From Bacteroidales bacterium (GTDB taxonomy: Bacteria; Bacteroidota; Bacteroidia; Bacteroidales; JAADJA01), in assembly GCA_021107975.1 (NCBI GenBank), contig JAIORT010000163.1:1-8479 (forward strand): a stretch of 8,479 bases of DNA, read 5' to 3'. Positions 1-4,146 of this stretch are shown here, piece by piece. The position numbers were made by a program, and so were the translations under genes. The notes beneath the pieces were generated by a model that saw only the letters and a list, made by a program, of their open reading frames with translations, made no database searches and was not told the origin of the DNA. How positions within the stretch are numbered: position 1 is the stretch's first letter; each line of letters begins with the position of its first letter.

Positions 1-1
1 A

Positions 2-463
2 AAAAACCTTAAATCCTCTTTAGCAAATGAAATCAGTAGTTTAATTAATACTAATTTCGACAAATTAAAAAGGAAAAGTGATTGGATACATTGTGAATTA
101 TTAAGTGAAAACTCCAAAAAAATAGCAAGTACAGTATCTTTTGAACCATTAAAATTTGGAATGCATTCACTTTTTCATGGGAAGAATAATATTTATTTAA
201 ATTACTATTTTGATGATATATATTTTTCCATGAAAGACCTTGAATCAACAGCAGAATATATATTTAACAGAAAAAATAATGGGAAGGCTGAAATACTGAT
301 TATCTGGGTAGAAATTTTTGAGATATTATATAAAACAAAAGAACTCGCAAAAATATTAACAGAAAAATTTAAGGAATCATCGTTTAAACATATTGTTCTT
401 TTTTCATATTTGGATAGAAAGGACTTGTTTTTTGAATCTAATAGATTTATTAAAATTAAATAA
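2..463 (+). CDS. 3' part of an unrecognised gene, start lies outside the window
   Basis: The reading frame is open from the first bases of the window to the TAA at 461-463, giving at least 153 codons. The first internal ATG is at 161, but the upstream codons in the same frame are equally protein-like (for example KLKRKSDWIHCELLSENSKK), so the true start is probably to the left and 161 is not a convincing start. The visible part is mixed charged and hydrophobic, without a signal peptide or membrane segment. It contains FHGKNNIYLNYYFDDIYFS and a stretch AEILIIWVEIFEILY, and it ends with a lysine/isoleucine-rich tail. I do not recognise the family. Its small size and its position just before an Imm10-like gene would suit another small immunity or accessory protein, but that is inference from context only. 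Confidence 0.55.
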   Translation, partial: KNLKSSLANEISSLINTNFDKLKRKSDWIHCELLSENSKKIASTVSFEPLKFGMHSLFHGKNNIYLNYYFDDIYFSMKDLESTAEYIFNRKNNGKAEILIIWVEIFEILYKTKELAKILTEKFKESSFKHIVLFSYLDRKDLFFESNRFIKIK

Positions 464-622
464 ACTATCTATGCATAACACTTAAGTATCGTTTTCAGCG
501 GTAACCGAATATGTACTTTTTGTTGAATTAAACCGGATTAGTAGGGGGGATACCTTTTATTATTGTGGAATCAATTATTTGGACTTTTTACTTGAACACA
601 AAATATAAATAATCCATAAGAA
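464..622. other. Spacer between two small accessory genes
   Basis: This 159-bp stretch holds no reading frame worth calling. It begins shortly after the upstream stop with tatgcataacac and includes cagcggtaaccg and a G-run (aggggggata). Such GC-richer spacers are common between small accessory genes in Bacteroidota. I could not find paired attC-like core sites or a clear terminator. A degenerate promoter for the next gene may lie in the last 60 bases, but no good TAnnTTTG match is present. Confidence 0.3.
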
Positions 623-717
623 ATGATTTTAAAAACTAAATCAGTAGAAATTTCCGATGAACCTTTAGGTTGCCAGGTAATATTTTCTGACACGGAACCT
701 CAATTTGATAAAAATGA
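615..717 (+). repeat. Source segment of the 5' immunity-gene repeats
   Basis: This segment spans 8 bp before the ATG and the first ~32 codons of the Imm10-like gene. It recurs in degraded form at 1461-1532 (matching 615-688) and almost perfectly at 2413-2497 (matching 633-717, one mismatch by eye). Confidence 0.9.
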
Positions 718-979
718 AAAAAAATATATTTTGATTCAAAAATTCTTTGATGATGATATAGACGAGACGGAAAATTATTGCTATATCGAATCGCATGACG
801 ATAGAATTACTGACCATTACAAAAAACTGGAAGCGACCTTAAAAAAAAATTATTTAGAATTAAAATTGAAGCAAAAAATTATAAAAATATATTTTGAGAT
901 TGAAGAAAAACAATTCACTGAATTGAAATCTGTTTTGAAAATAATTTTACACGGTTTAGTAAAAATAGAATTAGATTAA
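623..979 (+). CDS. Imm10-like immunity protein (118 aa), intact copy
   Basis: The 118-residue protein is acidic, has no signal peptide or membrane segment, and is probably cytoplasmic. Its layout resembles the Imm10 immunity family of polymorphic toxin systems: an N-terminal strand region (SVEISDEPLGCQVIFSD, residues 7-23), the block YILIQKFF (35-42) that matches the family's YLLLQR-type strand, a YCYIE segment (52-56), and a C-terminal helix after an IYFEIEEKQFTELKSVLKII segment (89-108). Family members are of similar length. Such proteins bind and neutralise a cognate toxin domain. No toxin gene is visible in the window, so this would be an orphan or the tail of a toxin locus to the left. 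The start is ATG 623, without a Shine-Dalgarno sequence. The assignment rests on remembered sequence pattern only. Three broken copies of this gene lie further along the window. Confidence 0.55.
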   Translation: MILKTKSVEISDEPLGCQVIFSDTEPQFDKNEKKYILIQKFFDDDIDETENYCYIESHDDRITDHYKKLEATLKKNYLELKLKQKIIKIYFEIEEKQFTELKSVLKIILHGLVKIELD

Positions 980-1026
980 AAGATTCAGGATTCAAAGTTT
1001 CATAATTCCTGACCCACCACAAATTA
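883..1026 (+). repeat. 144-bp direct repeat, copy 1 (3' end of the immunity gene plus downstream DNA)
   Basis: This covers the last ~32 codons, the stop codon and 47 bp of downstream sequence of the Imm10-like gene. It is identical, base for base by eye, to 6840-6983. Identity ends abruptly at 1026/6983. Identity across both coding and non-coding bases indicates a recent DNA-level duplication rather than selection on the protein. Confidence 0.93.
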
Positions 1027-1044
1027 ATATATTATGTTTTAGTT

Positions 1045-1225
1045 CATCCCTACGGGATTAAATTTGACGTTTATCATTCCCCAAGACTGCCGTCTTGGGT
1101 TACAAACAGAACATGCCTCCGGCATTTAATTTCAATATTTGAGTCCCGTTAGGGACAGACTATTTGTAACCCCGAACACAAGTTCGGGGAAAAACGCATA
1201 TAACAGTATTAATCCCGTAGGGATG
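1045..1225. repeat. REP/MITE-like composite element with 17-bp inverted ends and six palindromes
   Basis: The outer arms are exact inverted repeats: catccctacgggattaa at 1045-1061 and its reverse complement at 1209-1225. Each arm is itself a palindrome (1046-1058 and 1212-1224). Between them are four more: 1080-1099 (cccaagac-N4-gtcttggg), 1113-1125 (atgcc-N3-ggcat), 1143-1156 (gtccc-N4-gggac) and 1170-1189 (ccccgaac-N4-gttcgggg). The inner flanks also pair imperfectly (gggttacaa near 1097 with ttgtaaccc near 1164), so the whole element could fold as one long branched hairpin. It has no coding capacity. It resembles the REP/BIME or MITE-type repeats dispersed in Bacteroidota genomes, which are usually mobilised in trans by a transposase encoded elsewhere. 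None of that kind is in the window. Confidence 0.8.
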
Positions 1226-1288
1226 ACCTATCTGTTTTGGAGCATGTAAAATCTTCATCAAAGGTTTCATCTTAAGTATATTAATAAA

Positions 1289-1438
1289 TTGAGAAAGTTT
1301 TATAAATTTACCGAAGATATCGCAAAATGCGACAACCTTAAAATAATGGATAGTAAAGCAATAATGGAATTAATGCAACAAGAAACAAATAAAAAAGACA
1401 GACCACGAATTGGTTATAAAATAAAAGGAGACAAGTGA
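1289..1438 (+). pseudogene. Short unrecognised reading frame, possibly a C-terminal gene remnant
   Basis: The frame is open from about 1250, after a TAA at 1247-1249, to the TGA at 1436-1438. The only plausible start is TTG at 1289, giving 49 residues. The end is protein-like and highly charged: LMQQETNKKDRPRIGYKIKG. It looks like the tail of a longer protein whose 5' part was lost when the palindromic element at 1045-1225 or other DNA came to lie beside it. No family is recognised, and it may not be expressed. Confidence 0.3.
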
Positions 1439-1460
1439 ATGCTCACTATCCAACAAAGTG

Positions 1461-1532
1461 CATAAGAAATGATTTTAAAAAAAAATCAGTAAAAATTTCC
1501 GATGAAGCTTTAGGTTGTCAGGTAATACTTTC
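1461..1532 (+). pseudogene. Degraded 5' fragment of the Imm10-like gene
   Basis: This matches 615-688 with about five substitutions and one deleted base in the A-run after codon 4. The equivalent ATG (1469) is kept, but the deletion shifts the frame and gives a TAA at 1490-1492 after seven codons. Similarity stops near 1532, and unrelated AT-rich leader DNA of the KilA-N gene follows. It is more diverged than the fragment at 2413, so it is probably the older copy. Confidence 0.85.
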
Positions 1533-1552
1533 TGCACTTTAAAAATAAACAT

Positions 1553-1560
1553 TATTTTTG
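1553..1560 (+). promoter_or_regulatory. Candidate -7 promoter box for the KilA-N gene
   Basis: TATTTTTG fits the Bacteroidota TAnnTTTG box. A good TTG at the expected distance upstream is missing, so the match is only half of a promoter. Transcription from here would begin at about 1567, just before the palindrome at 1570-1593, which would put that palindrome in an operator-like position. Confidence 0.35.
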
Positions 1561-1569
1561 AATAAAATT

Positions 1570-1593
1570 AAAGTGGTCGAATTTGACCACTTT
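1570..1593. promoter_or_regulatory. Perfect palindrome in the KilA-N leader, possible operator
   Basis: The arms are aaagtggtc and gaccacttt around a 6-bp centre (gaattt), ending 14 bp before the KilA-N start codon. A near copy (22 of 24 bases) lies inside the KilA-N coding region at 1814-1837. Read in frame, the leader copy encodes KVVEFDHF, matching KVEEFDHF in the protein. That frame runs from TTG 1558 to a TGA at 1609-1611 that overlaps the KilA-N ATG. It could therefore be an operator, a coding relic of a related gene, or a leader peptide. No T-run follows, so it is not a good terminator. Confidence 0.5.
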
Positions 1594-1607
1594 GGAAAAT
1601 GTTTTGA

Positions 1608-2324
1608 ATGAGCAAGTTAAATAAAATAGACATAGAAAACACTGTTGTTTCAATTACACAGATAAATAAAGAGGATTACATCTGCTTGACGGATATGGCA
1701 AAAGCCAAACAAGGTGATAATCGTGCTGCTGATGTAATTAAGAATTGGATGAGAACTCGTGTTACAATTGAGTTTTTAGGAACTTGGGAAATAATGTATA
1801 ATCCTGATTTTAAAGTGGAGGAATTTGACCACTTTAAAAGTGAAGCAGGATTACCAACATTTGTGTTAAGTCCAAAACAATGGGTTGAAAAGACAGGTGC
1901 AATAGGAATAATTTCAAAATCTGGCAGATATGGAGGAACTTATGCTCATAGAGATATTGCATTTGAATTTGGAGCTGCAATAAGTGCTACATTTAAGCTG
2001 TATTTGATTAAAGAATATCAGAGGTTTAAGGCTATTGAAAGTAATCAATACAATTTAGAATGGGACGTCAAGCGTATATTAAGTAAAGCGAATTACCACC
2101 TTCAAACAGATGCTGTTCAGAAACATATATTACCGGAAAAGAACTATGAAAAGGACAAAGAATGGCTGATTTATGCAGAGGAAGCTGATTTATTAAATGT
2201 TGCTTTATTTAATTGCACAGCAAAAGATTGGAGAACTTTAAACCCTGAGCAAGCTAAAAAAGATTTAAATATCAGAGATTTTGCAAGTATAAATGAATTG
2301 GCAGTTCTATCAAATATTGAATGA
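1608..2324 (+). CDS. KilA-N domain DNA-binding protein
   Basis: The 238-residue protein carries a KilA-N domain over roughly residues 10-140. Visible landmarks are YICLTDMAKAK, VIKNWMRTR, EFLGTWE, the EEFDHFKSEAG block, and GIISKSGRYGGTYAHRDIAFEF. KilA-N proteins are DNA-binding proteins of phage and mobile-element origin, often regulators or antirepressors. The second half (NLEWDVKRILSKANY onwards) is the C-terminal region usual for the bacterial chromosomal branch. The protein stops at SINELAVLSNIE, where relatives as I recall them usually continue with one more helical segment, so the C-terminus may be truncated. The next codons in the same frame (EKLYESNK, then a stop) could be its decayed remains. 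It is flanked on both sides by 5' fragments of the immunity gene, and its start overlaps a short upstream frame (ATGA). Confidence 0.85.
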   Translation: MSKLNKIDIENTVVSITQINKEDYICLTDMAKAKQGDNRAADVIKNWMRTRVTIEFLGTWEIMYNPDFKVEEFDHFKSEAGLPTFVLSPKQWVEKTGAIGIISKSGRYGGTYAHRDIAFEFGAAISATFKLYLIKEYQRFKAIESNQYNLEWDVKRILSKANYHLQTDAVQKHILPEKNYEKDKEWLIYAEEADLLNVALFNCTAKDWRTLNPEQAKKDLNIRDFASINELAVLSNIE

Positions 2325-2412
2325 GAAAAACTCTATGAAAGCAATAAATAAGCTTTCAAATGATGTGTATATTAATTATCAAGATAGAATTGTTGAATAA
2401 AGAAAGCGCGAG
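2325..2412 (+). other. Post-KilA-N stretch with a weak hairpin
   Basis: A 7-bp stem (tgaaagc 2336-2342 with gctttca 2352-2358) lies just after the KilA-N stop. It is AT-rich with no T-run, so it is a poor terminator. A 21-codon frame (ATG 2335 to TAA 2400) passes through it. It is not recognised and may be a gene relic. Confidence 0.25.
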
Positions 2413-2531
2413 AAACTAAATCAGTAGAAATTTCCGGTGAACCTTTAGGTTGCCAGGTAATATTTTCTGACACGGAACCTCAATTTGATAAAAATGATGA
2501 AAATTTATTATATTTGTTAAAGATAAAATAA
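2413..2531 (+). pseudogene. 5' fragment of a second Imm10-like gene, start lost
   Basis: Bases 2413-2497 match 633-717 with one mismatch (Asp codon to Gly). The fragment lacks the ATG and first codons. Beyond the near-identical part, the frame continues as NDENLLYLLKIK and stops at TAA 2529-2531. That tail still resembles the YILIQK strand of the intact protein, so the copy may be a diverged paralogue rather than a clean cut. The stop lies 6 bp before the BRO-N start codon. Confidence 0.85.
2484..2516 (+). promoter_or_regulatory. Candidate promoter inside the immunity-gene fragment
   Basis: TTTG at 2484-2487, then 21 bases, then TATATTTG at 2509-2516 fits the Bacteroidota pattern. The upstream box is part of the repeated immunity sequence and the downstream box lies just past the repeat. 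Transcription would start near 2523 and read the truncated BRO-N gene from 2538. Confidence 0.35.
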
Positions 2532-2537
2532 AAAGCA

Positions 2538-2780
2538 ATGACAAAAAAAAATGCAATAAAGTTATTTGAATCTAAGCAAGTACGAGTTCACTGGGATGAT
2601 GATTCTGAAAAGTGGTTTTTTTCAATTATTGATGTAATTGAGATTCTTACTGAAAGTCCACGTCCAAGAAAATACTGGAATGCACTTAAAACCAAGCTAA
2701 ATAAGGAAGGAAGTCAACTGTCCCAAAACTTGGGACGTTTAAAAATGAAAGCTTCAGACGGTAAGATGAGAGTAACATGA
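2538..2780 (+). pseudogene. Truncated BRO-N (phage antirepressor-like) gene
   Basis: The 80 residues match the start of Bro-N domain proteins: KNAIKLFESKQVRVHWDDD, then KWFFSIIDVIEILTESPRPR, KYWNALKTKLNKEGSQL and LKMKASDGKMRVT. Family members I know with this start run on for far longer (well over 200 residues), beginning with a conserved acidic segment right after the GKMR-T position. Here a TGA follows at once, and the DNA downstream is not recognisable as the missing part in any frame. The gene was therefore probably cut by a rearrangement near 2775. The N-terminal domain may still fold, so residual activity cannot be excluded. Bro-N proteins are DNA-binding proteins of phages and mobile elements. 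Confidence 0.7.
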
Positions 2781-2942
2781 GTATTATGATAACAATTTAT
2801 TAATTGCACTTGATATGTATCTTGGTGAGAATTATCCTAAATACAAAAACCTGGGATTGCCGGCATACTGTATAAGGAAATTCAGAAAGGGCTCTATGGG
2901 TTAACGGAGGGGGAGATTGAGATAGTTGAGAATTTGGAATGA
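2776..2942 (+). pseudogene. Remnant with a methylase-like C-terminal tail
   Basis: Two overlapping frames look coding but neither is complete. Bases 2776-2904 read HEYYDNNLLIALDMYLGENY and onward after a stop. Bases 2850-2942 read in another frame and end LYGLTEGEIEIVENLE. The LYGLTE-EI-IVE ending is typical of the extreme C-terminus of large restriction-modification methylases of the Eco57I or N6-adenine type. This is probably the tail of a lost R-M gene, or of two joined fragments. The evidence is one short motif. Confidence 0.4.
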
Positions 2943-3002
2943 GTAAAAATTTATTTTTTTGGTGAAAATAAATATAGCGAATAAAATGAATATTTTTAAA
3001 TA

Positions 3003-3965
3003 ATGATTGAACATTTACAAATATTAGTCTTTATACTTCTGGTATTCAGTTATTTTTGGTTAGCTTTTTATATTAAACAAACCTATGAAATATATCATTA
3101 TAAATATTTGCGAGAACTATTGAAAATAGTTTTAGTCTTTCTTGCTTTTATAACAATGCGCTTTGTTCGTTTATATCTTGTAAAAAATATTTTAAATGAT
3201 TTCAGTGTAAACCTGGTAAATATAATAGACATTTTCAGGTATTTTTTAAGCCTTTGGATAATTTATCTCCTGATTAATATTTTACTAAGCTTTAGAGAAA
3301 AATCTTTCACAAAAAAGCAAAAAACATGGATATTCTTAATTGTTACTCTTGGTTTTACATTATATATATATGGAACATACTACCTGTATGATAATAATAT
3401 ATTTAAATGGGTTGAAAATGTGCTAAATTCTATTACAGGGATTAATTTTTTTATAAAGATTGCTTTGTTAATTGGTTTTTGTTTTTTTTGGGATGAAAAA
3501 AAAACAAAGGAGAATCAAAAACTCAGCAGGTATTTTTCTTTATTATTCATTATTGCTTTTGGGGTTTCTGCAATTTTAGTTTCAATAAGTCAGCTTTACA
3601 ACGAGCCTATTTCTTATAAAAGTGTAATATTTACGAGCTTACGTTATTCAACATTCCTTTTTGTTATATATATTTGGATAAAATATTTGTTCCTCCCTTA
3701 TGCACTAAGTTTAAGCAAATTAGTCCTGCAGGATACTAATCTTAATTATATTTATAAAAAATATAATATTTCAGAACGTGAAAAGGAAATTATTGAACTT
3801 ATCATTGATGGAAAAAGCAACAATGATATAAAAGAATCTCTATTTATTTCATATCATACTGTTAAAAATCATCTCTCAAATATCTACAAAAAGCTTAATG
3901 TTAATAACAGACATGAGTTAGTCCATCTTTTTATCAAATTAAAAGATCCCATATCAATTAATTAA
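3003..3965 (+). CDS. Membrane-anchored LuxR-type transcription regulator
   Basis: The protein has 320 residues. The first ~235 contain about seven hydrophobic segments (near 5-24, 40-60, 74-96, 109-129, 148-163, 178-198 and 209-234). Residues ~254-312 form a LuxR/GerE helix-turn-helix: ISEREKEIIELIIDG, SNNDIKESLFISYHTVKNH, then LSNIYKKLNVNNRHELV. The DNA-binding domain would face the cytoplasm, with the membrane part as sensor. There is no phosphoacceptor receiver domain, so this is a one-component membrane regulator and its signal is unknown. It is followed, in the same orientation after a 181-bp gap, by the DUF5916 gene, which it may regulate. ATG 3003 is the first in-frame start, and a stop closes the frame of the ATG at 2986. 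Confidence 0.85.
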   Translation: MIEHLQILVFILLVFSYFWLAFYIKQTYEIYHYKYLRELLKIVLVFLAFITMRFVRLYLVKNILNDFSVNLVNIIDIFRYFLSLWIIYLLINILLSFREKSFTKKQKTWIFLIVTLGFTLYIYGTYYLYDNNIFKWVENVLNSITGINFFIKIALLIGFCFFWDEKKTKENQKLSRYFSLLFIIAFGVSAILVSISQLYNEPISYKSVIFTSLRYSTFLFVIYIWIKYLFLPYALSLSKLVLQDTNLNYIYKKYNISEREKEIIELIIDGKSNNDIKESLFISYHTVKNHLSNIYKKLNVNNRHELVHLFIKLKDPISIN

Positions 3966-3999
3966 TTATCGTTTTATTCGTTCACTTTTGTATAAAATC

Positions 4000-4023
4000 C
4001 AAATAGGAAATCATTCCTATTTG
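4000..4023. promoter_or_regulatory. 10-bp-arm palindrome, candidate LuxR-type operator or weak terminator
   Basis: The arms caaataggaa and ttcctatttg are exact inverted repeats around a 4-bp centre (atca). The dyad begins 35 bp after the regulator stop and ends 22 bp before the TTG of the candidate promoter of the DUF5916 gene. LuxR-type regulators usually bind dyads of about this size just upstream of the promoter. It is AT-rich and not followed by a clean T-run, so it fits an operator better than an intrinsic terminator. Confidence 0.5.
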
Positions 4024-4045
4024 TTAATTTGAGAATATTTCCCTA

Positions 4046-4076
4046 TTGTATTATTAGATTCATCAATATAGTTTTG
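4046..4076 (+). promoter_or_regulatory. Candidate promoter of the DUF5916 gene
   Basis: TTG at 4046-4048 and TAGTTTTG at 4069-4076, separated by 20 bases, match the Bacteroidota housekeeping promoter pattern. Transcription would begin near 4083, leaving a leader of about 60 bases before ATG 4147. Confidence 0.5.
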
Positions 4077-4146
4077 TGGCTGTTTTAACAAAGATATGTT
4101 TGAAGTGTTTTAGTTTAAATTTATTTAATCTTCAAAATCAAACGAT

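Noticed and set aside
51..248. Minus-strand frame of 65 codons
   Set aside because: It lies opposite the open plus-strand gene and has low-complexity hydrophobic content without a recognisable domain.
161..463. A 100-codon gene starting at the ATG at 161
   Set aside because: The same frame is open to the left edge of the window with protein-like sequence, so 161 is most likely an internal methionine of a longer gene.
464..622. An integron-type attC site after the first gene (gcataac, gttgaat)
   Set aside because: The putative core sites are not complementary to each other, no integrase is visible, and no second copy of the spacer occurs in the window.
1045..1225. A CRISPR array or terminator cluster
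   Set aside because: The palindromes differ in sequence and spacing, so there is no regular repeat-spacer unit. They are not followed by T-runs.
4000..4023. Rho-independent terminator of the LuxR-type gene
   Set aside because: The stem is AT-rich and the following bases are not a T-run. Its place just upstream of a promoter match fits an operator better, though weak termination is not excluded.
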